Assembly (NCBI GenBank): GCA_905181735.1
Contig: CAJIYR010000010.1
Coordinates: 24,475-88,474 of the forward strand
Source: an uncultured Hyphomicrobiales bacterium
Lineage (GTDB): Bacteria; Pseudomonadota; Alphaproteobacteria; Rhizobiales; TMED25
Direction: 5' to 3'
DNA: 64,000 bases
Below, piece by piece: positions 51,652-59,252 of this stretch. The notes below the pieces were generated by a model. The model made no database searches. It saw only the letters and a program-made list of their open reading frames with translations, and had not been told where the DNA came from. The position numbers and the translations under genes are program-made. Every line of letters begins with the position of its first letter. Within the stretch, counting starts at the first letter, position 1.

Positions 51652-52551
51652 ATGTCTTACACCTCAAAAAAACTTCAAAGCTACACTGATATATATGGTG
51701 GCAATACTATTGGGGCAATATTAATTATAATATCAAGCTTTACAATGGCTGCAATGATGGCTGCAATTAAAGAACTTGCATTAACATACCCTTCTTGGCA
51801 GATACTATTAGCTAGATCTGCAGGCCAATTATTAATACTAGTTCCAATAATAATATCAACTAAGCTCAGCGTTTTTAAAACAAAAGAACCACTAAAGCAT
51901 TTTCTGCGAATTGTTTTGGCCTACTTAGGGCTGATTGCATGGTTCTATGCAATTGGAGAAATACCTTTAGCAGATGCAAGTGCAATATGGTTTTCTAGAG
52001 CTATATTTTTAGTAATATTAGGTGGAATTATCTTCAAAGAACGAGTTGGATTCATTGGTTGGTTTGCGGCGATATTTGGCTTATTTGGCGTTATACTTAT
52101 GTTAAATCCTAATAGCAATGGAATTAATATAGCTGCATTGGCTGCGGTATTTGGAGCATTGTGTACAGGATTCGTTGCTGTAATAATAAAAAAACTAACT
52201 GTAGATGAATCAACAGCAACAATAATGAGTTATTCAGCCTTAGGTCTTACCTTGTTGTGTATTATTCCTTCATTGTTTATTTGGGTTCCTATTACATTTG
52301 CAAGCATTCCATTGTTCCTTATAACAATCTCATGTGGAGCCGCTAGTCAATGGTTTTTCATAAATGCCTACAGACACGGAGAAGCATCAGTAATGTCAAC
52401 AGTAGAGTACTCTAGATTAGTAGCAGCAGCGCTTTTAGGGTATTTAATATTCTCAGAAACACCAACGTTTCTCTCTATAGTTGGTATATCAATGATAATC
52501 CTCGCCTCATTTATTGCCGTACAGAGGGACATGATTAGAAGTAGATTCTAG
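51652..52551 (+). CDS. EamA-family (drug/metabolite) transporter
   Basis: Ten-helix inner-membrane transporter of the DMT superfamily, 299 aa with two EamA repeats (about 20-155 and 165-290). Seen: GAILIIISSFTMAAMMAAIKELALTYPSWQILLARSAG at the first repeat, ASAIWFSRAIFLVILGGIIFKERVGFIGWFAAIFGLFGVILML at its end, and EASVMSTVEYSRLVAAALLGYLIFSETPTFLSIVG at the second. Substrate is unknown; family members export amino acids or other metabolites. Single gene, divergent from nuoA with 239 bp between them and about 65 bp before the GST gene. Confidence 0.88.
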   Translation: MSYTSKKLQSYTDIYGGNTIGAILIIISSFTMAAMMAAIKELALTYPSWQILLARSAGQLLILVPIIISTKLSVFKTKEPLKHFLRIVLAYLGLIAWFYAIGEIPLADASAIWFSRAIFLVILGGIIFKERVGFIGWFAAIFGLFGVILMLNPNSNGINIAALAAVFGALCTGFVAVIIKKLTVDESTATIMSYSALGLTLLCIIPSLFIWVPITFASIPLFLITISCGAASQWFFINAYRHGEASVMSTVEYSRLVAAALLGYLIFSETPTFLSIVGISMIILASFIAVQRDMIRSRF

Positions 52552-52616
52552 TTCTATGTTTTCATAATATTTAAAATTCTATTTATATAAAAATATACTT
52601 GTTGTATAACTATAAC

Positions 52617-53276
52617 ATGATCACATTATATGAATTATCTGGTAAAAATGATGTTAGGTTTAGCCCCTATTGCTGGAGAGCGAGGATGGCTTTAAATTAC
52701 AAAAATTTAGACTTTAAAACCGTACCCATTAAATTTACAGAAAAAAATCTAATAGAATTTTCAGGTCAAAAATTATTACCTATAATGGTTGACAACGATA
52801 TTGTAGTTACAGATTCTTGGAATATCGCTTGTTATCTAGATAAAAAGTATCTAGGAAATAAAAATTTATTCATGGATGCAGAACTTAATTTCGATCATTT
52901 TGTTAACCAATGGGCAGACAAAATGCTTAATGGCGCAATAATTAAAATTGTAATAAATGACATTACAAAACATTTAGACACAAAAGATAAAGATTACTTT
53001 ATAAAATCACGATCACAAAGATTTGGAATATCACCCAAGGATATGGCCGATAAATCAATTGATAGCTTAAATCAATTGTATAAATATATATCCTTCTTAA
53101 ATTCAATTCTAGAAAAACAGGAATTTATCTCTGGTGATAGTATTGGTTACAGTGATTTTGTAATTGCCGGATCATTAAAGTGGGGGAAACAAGTTACTGA
53201 TGTAGACCTGATAGATAAAAATAATACAAATATGTTAATTTGGTATAATAAAATAGAAAATCTGTTCATGAGATAA
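52617..53276 (+). CDS. Glutathione S-transferase family protein
   Basis: A 219-aa protein with a thioredoxin-like N-terminal domain, ITLYELSGKNDVRFSPYCWRARMALNYKNLDFKTVPIKF and LPIMVDNDIVVTDSWNIACYLDKKY (cis-Pro and the Asp-Ser-Trp glutathione-binding turn), and an all-helical C-terminal domain. SPYCWRARMAL resembles the beta-etherase-like and Ure2p-like GST groups of Alphaproteobacteria. Substrate is unknown. I chose the ATG at 52617 over an in-frame TTG six codons upstream because it begins at the conserved first strand. A strong hairpin follows its stop. Confidence 0.83.
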   Translation: MITLYELSGKNDVRFSPYCWRARMALNYKNLDFKTVPIKFTEKNLIEFSGQKLLPIMVDNDIVVTDSWNIACYLDKKYLGNKNLFMDAELNFDHFVNQWADKMLNGAIIKIVINDITKHLDTKDKDYFIKSRSQRFGISPKDMADKSIDSLNQLYKYISFLNSILEKQEFISGDSIGYSDFVIAGSLKWGKQVTDVDLIDKNNTNMLIWYNKIENLFMR

Positions 53277-53282
53277 AATTTT

Positions 53283-53322
53283 ATCAACAGCACCCATTAA
53301 AAAATTAATAAGTGCTGTTGAT
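53283..53322. terminator. Bidirectional transcription terminator
   Basis: Perfect 11-bp inverted repeat ATCAACAGCAC / GTGCTGTTGAT with an 18-base loop, between the convergent GST and Sel1 genes. T-rich sequence follows on the plus strand (TTTTAACTTTT) and on the minus strand the complement of an A-rich run, so it can stop transcription from both sides. Confidence 0.8.
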
Positions 53323-53330
53323 TTTAACTT

Positions 53331-53909
53331 TTAATAACCGCAGTTTTGAAAGTCGTTTTCCATACATTCTTCAGCTAAACTAGTTGCTTTTGCAATTTGA
53401 TCAGCTGTCATTTCTTTTTCATATAATTTAATATAAGTATCATACTTTCTTGATTTCTTTGTTTTTTGCATAACGGCAACTTTTACCCACATATCAGCTA
53501 AGATCATATCTTTTTCATAAAAAGATATTCTTTTTTTACCCTGAGGGTCAGCAGATATTCTGTTGCTATATTCTTGAGCTAATGTAAATTGCGCAATTTC
53601 ATCGCCGCCCGATGCTGCAAGATTGAAATATTTAATAGCTTCATCAACATTTGTATTTCCATCATCTCTATACATATGCGCAGATCCAACTTTTTGTTGT
53701 GCTCTTGTTTCATAGTTAAATAAACCAAAAACTGTTGTAATGATTGGTAGCTTATTTTCACCATTCGCAAGCGGTGTCCATTGAGCTATTGCTTTATCGT
53801 AAAACTTTGCATCAAGATACTTTTGTCCTTGTCTAAATTCTCCTGTTGCCAAGAACCCCAACCAAATAAGTAACCCAAATATTGCTACTGCAATTAATCT
53901 CTTTAACAT
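53331..53909 (-). CDS. Sel1-like repeat membrane-anchored protein
   Basis: 192 aa with an N-terminal hydrophobic helix (LIAVAIFGLLIWLGFLA) that serves as an uncleaved anchor or signal peptide, then TPR/Sel1-type helical repeats: GQKYLDAKFYDKAIAQWTPLA, then TNVDEAIKYFNLAASGGDEIAQFTLAQEYSN (a clear Sel1 unit), then DMILADMWVKVAVMQK. Such proteins act as scaffolds for protein contacts in the periplasm; a specific role cannot be stated. The C-terminus has two cysteines (ECMENDFQNCGY) that could form a disulfide, possibly made by the DsbA-like neighbour 62 bp upstream. Confidence 0.75.
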   Translation of the reverse strand: MLKRLIAVAIFGLLIWLGFLATGEFRQGQKYLDAKFYDKAIAQWTPLANGENKLPIITTVFGLFNYETRAQQKVGSAHMYRDDGNTNVDEAIKYFNLAASGGDEIAQFTLAQEYSNRISADPQGKKRISFYEKDMILADMWVKVAVMQKTKKSRKYDTYIKLYEKEMTADQIAKATSLAEECMENDFQNCGY

Positions 53910-53971
53910 AATTTAAATCCCATCAATTATTAAATATTAGCTTATTGTAAAACAAAATATAAACAACGGTT

Positions 53972-54694
53972 TTAGCGTATATTATATTTTGAAATAATTT
54001 TCTGTGCCTCGATGTCACCTTTACTTGCCATCAGCATAATGTATTTTTCAATAGAATGCATTCCATTTTCTCGAATATAACCAATTATTTCTAACAATCC
54101 TTCAAAACCAATAGCTCCACTAACAATGGCGTCACCAATTACATAACCCGGAGTACCGTTTATACCCAAGGTAAATGCAAGTAATTTAGTTGAATTTATT
54201 GTATCCCTAATGACTTTATCGTTTGAATCTATTTCAAGTTTACCAACATCCATGCCTAATTTTTTTGCCACATTAAGTGCTGTATCATAGTTTGCTGCAC
54301 CTTTTATATTAAGCAATTCTCTATGGTAGTTAAGATAATAACCTTGTTTTGCAGAAGCCAACGATAACCTTGCCATGTCGTCTGAGGAATCATTTAGAAT
54401 TGGATACTCTTTCAATATTACTCTTAGATCGGGATCATGATCTATAAGTTTAATCATATCGGAGAGAGCTCTTTTGCAATAACCACAATTATAATCAAAA
54501 AACTCTACTAAAGTAACGTCACCATTTGGGTTTCCAAGAACAACATCATTAGGATCGCTATATATTGCATCATAATTATTATTTATGCTTAAGCTAGCAA
54601 AATATAATTGCTCAAGTTGACTTGCAGCAAAAGATTTACAAGAAAAGAAAATAGTTAAAAAGAGGCAAAAAGTAAAAAAACCAAATTTCTTCAT
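53972..54694 (-). CDS. DsbA-like thiol:disulfide oxidoreductase, periplasmic
   Basis: Signal peptide (FGFFTFCLFLTIFFSCKSFA) followed by a DsbA/Com1-type thioredoxin fold: GDVTLVEFFDYNCGYCKRALSDM with active-site C70-G-Y-C73, a helical insertion, and the cis-Pro loop GINGTPGYVIGD. The C-terminal 30 residues extend the fold. 240 aa. CGYC resembles the DsbA/DsbG-like family that either oxidises or isomerises disulfides. It is the last gene of the minus-strand group rhodanese, YeeE/YedE, small cysteine peptide, DsbA-like, separated from the small peptide gene by 107 bp, so it may share their function in handling periplasmic thiols or sulfane sulfur. Confidence 0.83.
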   Translation of the reverse strand: MKKFGFFTFCLFLTIFFSCKSFAASQLEQLYFASLSINNNYDAIYSDPNDVVLGNPNGDVTLVEFFDYNCGYCKRALSDMIKLIDHDPDLRVILKEYPILNDSSDDMARLSLASAKQGYYLNYHRELLNIKGAANYDTALNVAKKLGMDVGKLEIDSNDKVIRDTINSTKLLAFTLGINGTPGYVIGDAIVSGAIGFEGLLEIIGYIRENGMHSIEKYIMLMASKGDIEAQKIISKYNIR

Positions 54695-54801
54695 AAGCTT
54701 TTCCTAAACCATTATTTAGTTTGAATGTATCATATACAATGAAATGTAAAATAAGACAAATAAATATCTAGATATAAAGACTAGAGAAACTATCAATTAA
54801 T

Positions 54802-54960
54802 CTAATCATCTAAACATGGAGCGCCACAAGGTGCGCAACTTTTACCTATTTCACTTGGTGATGAGACAGATGTCATAACAGGGCTAGTTAGGTGATCGTA
54901 TAATACCAATATTAGAATTAATACTAATAATAACATGTATATATATTTGGTTGATCTCAT
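54802..54960 (-). CDS. 52-residue single-pass membrane peptide with C-x2-C-x3-C tail, coupled to the sulfur transporter
   Basis: Not in any standard reading of the region because of its size. ATG at 54958-54960 overlaps the TGA stop of the YeeE/YedE gene (ATGA, stop at 54957-54959), the usual sign of translational coupling. The peptide begins MRSTKYIYM, continues with one hydrophobic helix of Leu/Ile/Val (about residues 5-21), then a Ser/Thr-rich stretch and the tail SCAPCGAPCLDD with three cysteines. With the basic N-terminus inside, the tail would face the periplasm, where the neighbouring rhodanese and DsbA-like protein act. I do not recognise a family. A sulfur-binding, metal-binding or disulfide partner role for the transporter is inference only. 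Confidence 0.68.
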   Translation of the reverse strand: MRSTKYIYMLLLVLILILVLYDHLTSPVMTSVSSPSEIGKSCAPCGAPCLDD

Positions 54961-56072
54961 TTAAATCCTATAACTTTCCTGTAATATATACCTACCATGC
55001 TTCCTGACATTGCCATAAAAAACCATATCCAACCATGCAAACTACCAGAAGCTGTGCCCGCTAGAAACGCACCTATATTACATCCGAAACTAAGTCTGGC
55101 ACCAATGCCCATTAATAGTCCACCAATAGCGGCAGCAATTAATTCGCGCGTTGGAGGCCAGCTATTTTTTGCAAAAGCTCCCGATAATGATGCAGCAAGA
55201 CCTGCTCCAATAATTAAGGAAAAATCCATTAAGCTACTAACATCTGACAAAACAGAATTTTCAAGTGATCTTTTAGGGCCCGCCCAATTCCAAAAAGTAA
55301 AAGTATCAATTGGAATTCCTGCTGCTAAACTTAATTTAGCACCCCATAAAGTGAATCCATAAGTCACACCCCAAGGGCTTCCAGAAACAAACAGAACACA
55401 GCAGCAAAGACAAGCAATAATAACTGTTCCATAGAACATTTTTAGTTTAAATTTTTGGTTATTTTTTCGACCATATGAATAACATAAATAAGCCAGACCA
55501 AACAAAAGAAATACATTTACTGCAGTTCTTACAAAAACATTAAAATTTGAAGCAATCTCTATTTGGCCATAGTTTAGAATATTTAAAACAAATGGCAATA
55601 TAATCGTTCCTAAAACAGAACCAACTATAAAGAATGGAAGAGCTATTATCATTCGACCAGATCCAGAGCCAAAATTAAATAAAACACCAGAGCCACATCC
55701 ATTTGCAAGCTGCATGCCTATACCAAATATAAATGCACCAATAAATAATGAGAGGTTAACCGGGGCAATACTACCAATAATATTATTATTGGTAGAAATG
55801 ACGGGAATAAAAATAATTGCACAGAGACCGGCTAATACAAAATGCTGAGTTAGTGAAGACGTATCTTTAGAAACTAGAAAATTTCTCCATCCAGAAGCAA
55901 ATCCATATTGAAAGAAGACAAAGCTGATACCGAGGACAATACCTAAAATGACCAGACCGATACCCTTTAGACCCGTATCAACAAAAGCTAGCAGGCCAAT
56001 AATAAGACCTGCTAAAATTAAAATGAAAAATAAACTATATTCTTTTTTGCTCTCTCTTACAAAATCAATCAT
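54957..56072 (-). CDS. YeeE/YedE family sulfur-compound transporter
   Basis: Inner-membrane protein of 371 aa with about ten hydrophobic helices in two related halves. The conserved cysteines are C126 in LANGCGSGVLF and C331 in LSFGCNIGAFLAGTASGSLHGWIWF; the first half also has FQYGFASGWRNFL. The family includes TsuA/YeeE, which imports thiosulfate through a relay of cysteines; selenium or sulfite cargo has been proposed for other members. Only two of the three relay cysteines of TsuA are evident here. It lies 41 bp after a secreted rhodanese, which could produce or consume the sulfur compound. Stop codon overlaps the start of a cysteine-tailed small peptide. Confidence 0.85.
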   Translation of the reverse strand: MIDFVRESKKEYSLFFILILAGLIIGLLAFVDTGLKGIGLVILGIVLGISFVFFQYGFASGWRNFLVSKDTSSLTQHFVLAGLCAIIFIPVISTNNNIIGSIAPVNLSLFIGAFIFGIGMQLANGCGSGVLFNFGSGSGRMIIALPFFIVGSVLGTIILPFVLNILNYGQIEIASNFNVFVRTAVNVFLLFGLAYLCYSYGRKNNQKFKLKMFYGTVIIACLCCCVLFVSGSPWGVTYGFTLWGAKLSLAAGIPIDTFTFWNWAGPKRSLENSVLSDVSSLMDFSLIIGAGLAASLSGAFAKNSWPPTRELIAAAIGGLLMGIGARLSFGCNIGAFLAGTASGSLHGWIWFFMAMSGSMVGIYYRKVIGFK

Positions 56073-56113
56073 GATATTCTCTAGTGCTAACCTAAAAAGA
56101 TACTAATTTTTTA

Positions 56114-57073
56114 TTAAAAATAGGTTTTTAATTTATCAAGATTTGAAGGTCCTGATGTTTCTAATGGTAAAGATGTATTATTTGACCATTCAACCATAGA
56201 ACCATCATAAAGACGAGTATTCTTCTTTCCTAATACTTCTGAGACAACAAACCAATTTGTTGCAGCCCAATGACCTGTGTTGCAATAACTAACAGTATCT
56301 TTGCCACCTAAAGCAGAAGAATAAATTTCGCTTAGTTCTTCAACCGATTTTAACTTATTATCTCCATCTAAATATGAATTTGCTTGTGAAATTAATATAG
56401 CACCAGGTAACCTACCTGCTGCAAGAGCTTTGCCATGCTTAGCTTTGGCGTAGAACTGTTCTTCATTCCTTCCATCCAGAAGAATCGTATCACTGTTGGC
56501 TTCAATTAACTCAGCAACCTCTTCGGTGCTAATATATAATTCTGGATTATATTTTGATTTAAAATTACCAATTTTTCTTTTTTCAAAACCACCGGTTTCA
56601 ACATTACCGGGATAAGAACTAACCCAACCAGCAAAACCACCATCAAGTATCGATACATTTTCATGACCAAAAACTTTAAATGTCCAATATACTCTTGCAG
56701 AGCTTCCAAAATCTGAAGATGAAACTCCAGCAGGAACTATTACAACATGAGTACTATTATTAATACCAAGATTTTGAACTAAAGTTTCAAATTGATCGCC
56801 TGTAGGAACCAATCCAACTATACCATTTCTTGCTACACGCCATCCATCTTTGCTATAATCAGAATGAATTGATGTTGGTATATGTCCTTCTGCATAAACT
56901 TCATAACTACCGTTACCGATGCTATTTCTTAGATCTATGATTAAAGTGTTATCAATAGTATCTCCAGCATTAATCTTCTCATACAACCAGTCGCTACTAA
57001 CTAATGGTGTTGATGCCAATAAATTTGAAATACCTAATAAAGAAATTGCAAATAATGTGTATATAAATTTCAT
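56114..57073 (-). CDS. Secreted two-domain thiosulfate sulfurtransferase (rhodanese)
   Basis: Signal peptide (FIYTLFAISLLGISNLLASTP) then two rhodanese domains. The N-terminal domain (about 22-155) has lost the active-site Cys; the C-terminal domain (about 175-305) has it as C264 in the loop CNTGHWA (264-270), the usual tandem arrangement. SDWLYEKINAGD and DLRNSIGNGSYEVYAEGHIPTSIH are standard. 319 aa. The role would be transfer of sulfane sulfur in the periplasm, and its place upstream of a YeeE/YedE transporter supports that. Strong ribosome site GAGG before the ATG; palindromes at 57171-57245 lie in its promoter region. Confidence 0.88.
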   Translation of the reverse strand: MKFIYTLFAISLLGISNLLASTPLVSSDWLYEKINAGDTIDNTLIIDLRNSIGNGSYEVYAEGHIPTSIHSDYSKDGWRVARNGIVGLVPTGDQFETLVQNLGINNSTHVVIVPAGVSSSDFGSSARVYWTFKVFGHENVSILDGGFAGWVSSYPGNVETGGFEKRKIGNFKSKYNPELYISTEEVAELIEANSDTILLDGRNEEQFYAKAKHGKALAAGRLPGAILISQANSYLDGDNKLKSVEELSEIYSSALGGKDTVSYCNTGHWAATNWFVVSEVLGKKNTRLYDGSMVEWSNNTSLPLETSGPSNLDKLKTYF

Positions 57074-57170
57074 TTTTAACCTCTATTTTATGAATAAACT
57101 TATTAATATAACAATAACATAATTATTACACATATTCACAACAACAAAATAATTACCAAAAAAATATTTT

Positions 57171-57245
57171 TACTAAATTTAGTATAAAAAAAGATATGAA
57201 ATTTCTAAAAAAAATATAAAAAATAGAAATTGATACTATTTAGTA
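57171..57245. promoter_or_regulatory. Cluster of three inverted repeats upstream of the rhodanese gene
   Basis: TACTAAATTTAGTA at 57171-57184 is a perfect 14-base palindrome. TACTATTTAGTA at 57234-57245 repeats the same TACTA/TAGTA half-sites with a 2-base centre. Between them ATTTCTA (57201-57207) pairs with TAGAAAT (57224-57230). They lie about 100-170 bases before the rhodanese ATG and just past the end of the upstream hypothetical gene, so they could be operators for the sulfur cluster or weak terminator stems. Confidence 0.4.
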
Positions 57246-57259
57246 AAAATATAAATCCA

Positions 57260-57658
57260 TCATTCTATAATAGAATTACAAATTTCATCAATTATGCTAA
57301 AAGCTTGCGAATCGTTCTTAGGGTAAAACCACTGTGGTTTATCGAGAGCAAAAATGTGTCTTGGTTTACCTTCTGCCATATGCGTTTTGTATTTGGAAAA
57401 GAGAATAATTTTTTGACCCTGCTTAGAGCAGTCGTACTTAACCAAGGACTTTGAAGAAGTGTCACCATAGCTATCTTCAACGTAAAGATCTTGAATTATC
57501 CAAAATTCATTGCCGTTAGAGTCAATTGGTGTACTATTTTTCTGAAAAAATATAAGACCTGAATTATTCGGCAAAGTTGTATTTAATTTAGTCCACCCAA
57601 TTAAAAAAACACAAGTAATTAAAATTATAAAAAATTTAAATTTTGAATTAATGGTCAT
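57260..57658 (-). CDS. Exported protein, surface-adhesin-E-like, function unknown
   Basis: 132 aa with an N-terminal hydrophobic segment (FFIILITCVFLIGWTKL) that is a likely signal peptide or anchor. The remainder, FWIIQDLYVEDSYGDTSSKSLVKYDCSKQGQKIILFSKYKTHMAEGK... , has the pattern of the surface-adhesin-E-like domain: an aromatic-rich strand, a Lys-x-Asp-Cys pair and a basic strand (quoted in parts: WIIQDLY, SLVKYDCSKQ, FSKYKTHMAEG). The match is to a loose pattern, so treat it as an exported protein of unknown role. Lies 13 bp downstream of the aldehyde dehydrogenase gene on the same strand. Confidence 0.6.
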   Translation of the reverse strand: MTINSKFKFFIILITCVFLIGWTKLNTTLPNNSGLIFFQKNSTPIDSNGNEFWIIQDLYVEDSYGDTSSKSLVKYDCSKQGQKIILFSKYKTHMAEGKPRHIFALDKPQWFYPKNDSQAFSIIDEICNSIIE

Positions 57659-57671
57659 ACAAGAAATACAA

Positions 57672-59102
57672 TCACCACGATGCAGAAATATATTGGGTTT
57701 CCATGAACTCTAACATACCTTCATGCCCACCTTCACGACCTAAACCAGATTGTTTTGTACCGCCAAATGGTGCAGCTGGATCTGAAACAAGACCTCTATT
57801 AAGACCTACCATTCCATAATCAAGTCTTTCACATACTTGCATACCTTTTTTCATATCTTCGGTGAAAACATATGCAACTAGACCGTATTCTGTTTCATTC
57901 GCACGCTTAATAACATCTTCAGTGTTGTTAAATGTTTGTATTGCTGCGACTGGTCCGAATATTTCATCGTTTAAACATTCTGCGCTATCAGAAACATTAA
58001 ATAATACAGTTGGTGGATAGAAATAACCAGGACCTTCTATTTTCTTGCCACCTAAGCATAGTTCGGCACCTTTTTTAACAGCATCTTCTACGAAAAAAGC
58101 CACTTTATCTCTTGTTTGTGCGTTTACAAGTGGTCCAACATCAATACCTTTTTCAAGGCCATTCCCAACTTTCAGTGCGGCCATTTTTTTTACAAAACCT
58201 TCTTTAAATGATTGCGCGATATTTTCATGAACATAAATTCTATTTGCAGCTGTACACGCTTCACCTAGATTTCTCATTTTTGCAACCATTGCACCTTCAA
58301 CAGCAACGTCAATATCAGCATCATCAAAAACTATTAAAGGTGCATTGCCACCTAATTCCATTGATGGTTTAAGGACTTGATCAGAGGCTCCTTTTAATAA
58401 TTTTCTTCCAACCTCAGTTGATCCTGTGAATGATACCAATCTAACTCTCGGGTCATGAAGAATATGATCAACGAGCGAGCCAGTCTTTTTCGAAGGCAAA
58501 ACAGATACCAACCCTTTTGGTACACCTGCCTCCTCTAAAAGAGGCATTAATGCAAGCATCGTCAGAGGTGTTTCTGAAGCAGGTTTAATTATCACAGGGC
58601 AACCTGCAGCTAATGCAGGAGCAATTTTTCGTGTTCCCATTGCAGCCGGGTAGTTCCATGGTGTAACTAATAATGATATACCAATTGGCTTATGTTGGAC
58701 AATAATGCGAGCGCCAGTTGATGGAGCGTGTGAGATAAGACCGTTAGCTCTAACGGCTTCTTCCGAAAACCACCTAAAGAATTCAGCTGAATAAGTAGCT
58801 TCACCGATTGCATCACCATGCGCTTTGCCATTTTCCAATGTAATGATTTTTGCAAAATCTTCTAACCTTGCACTCATAAGTTCGTATGCTTTTCGTAATA
58901 TTACAGATCTTTCTCTAGGGGTTTTTCTTGCCCATTTTGGAAATGCTTCTTCCGCAGCGTCCAAAGCTTTATTCGCATCGTCAATTTCCGCTGATGCAAC
59001 GCTTGCTAAAACCTCTTCTGTAGCAGGATTTATAACATCAAAACGTTCCTTACTTGAACCATCTAGCCATTCTCCGTTAATGTATAAATTTGTATATTCC
59101 AT
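57672..59102 (-). CDS. NAD(P)-dependent aldehyde dehydrogenase, succinate-semialdehyde type
   Basis: 476 aa, complete aldehyde dehydrogenase. LVTPWNYPAAMGTRKIAPALAAGCPVIIKPA binds the cofactor, SFTGSTEVGRKLL is the dinucleotide turn, MELGGNAPLIVFDDADID holds the general base Glu, and the catalytic Cys is in NLGEACTAANRIYVH. C-terminal FGGTKQSGLGREGGHEGMLEFMETQYIS is typical of GabD-like enzymes. The likely substrate is succinate semialdehyde, by resemblance only; no GABA transaminase is adjacent. The ribosome site AAGGA precedes an ATGTGA hexamer that lies one base before the true ATG. Confidence 0.88.
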   Translation of the reverse strand: MEYTNLYINGEWLDGSSKERFDVINPATEEVLASVASAEIDDANKALDAAEEAFPKWARKTPRERSVILRKAYELMSARLEDFAKIITLENGKAHGDAIGEATYSAEFFRWFSEEAVRANGLISHAPSTGARIIVQHKPIGISLLVTPWNYPAAMGTRKIAPALAAGCPVIIKPASETPLTMLALMPLLEEAGVPKGLVSVLPSKKTGSLVDHILHDPRVRLVSFTGSTEVGRKLLKGASDQVLKPSMELGGNAPLIVFDDADIDVAVEGAMVAKMRNLGEACTAANRIYVHENIAQSFKEGFVKKMAALKVGNGLEKGIDVGPLVNAQTRDKVAFFVEDAVKKGAELCLGGKKIEGPGYFYPPTVLFNVSDSAECLNDEIFGPVAAIQTFNNTEDVIKRANETEYGLVAYVFTEDMKKGMQVCERLDYGMVGLNRGLVSDPAAPFGGTKQSGLGREGGHEGMLEFMETQYISASW

Positions 59103-59191
59103 TTCACATTTCCTTAGTAAGATTTATTGATTAATTTAATATATATGCATAATTATAAAAATAACAAAATAAATTATTTTAATTATAAAAT

Positions 59192-59213
59192 AACTACTAG
59201 TAAACCAGTAGTT
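59192..59213. promoter_or_regulatory. Inverted repeat in the divergent promoter region of the aldehyde dehydrogenase and ABC exporter genes
   Basis: AACTACT at 59192-59198 and AGTAGTT at 59207-59213 form a 7-bp inverted repeat around an 8-base spacer, a 22-base element of TetR/LysR-operator size. It lies 90 bases from the aldehyde dehydrogenase ATG and 40 bases from the exporter start. No regulator gene is adjacent. Confidence 0.4.
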
Positions 59214-59252
59214 TAAACACTATATCTTAATAGTATCATATTGGAGATTATT

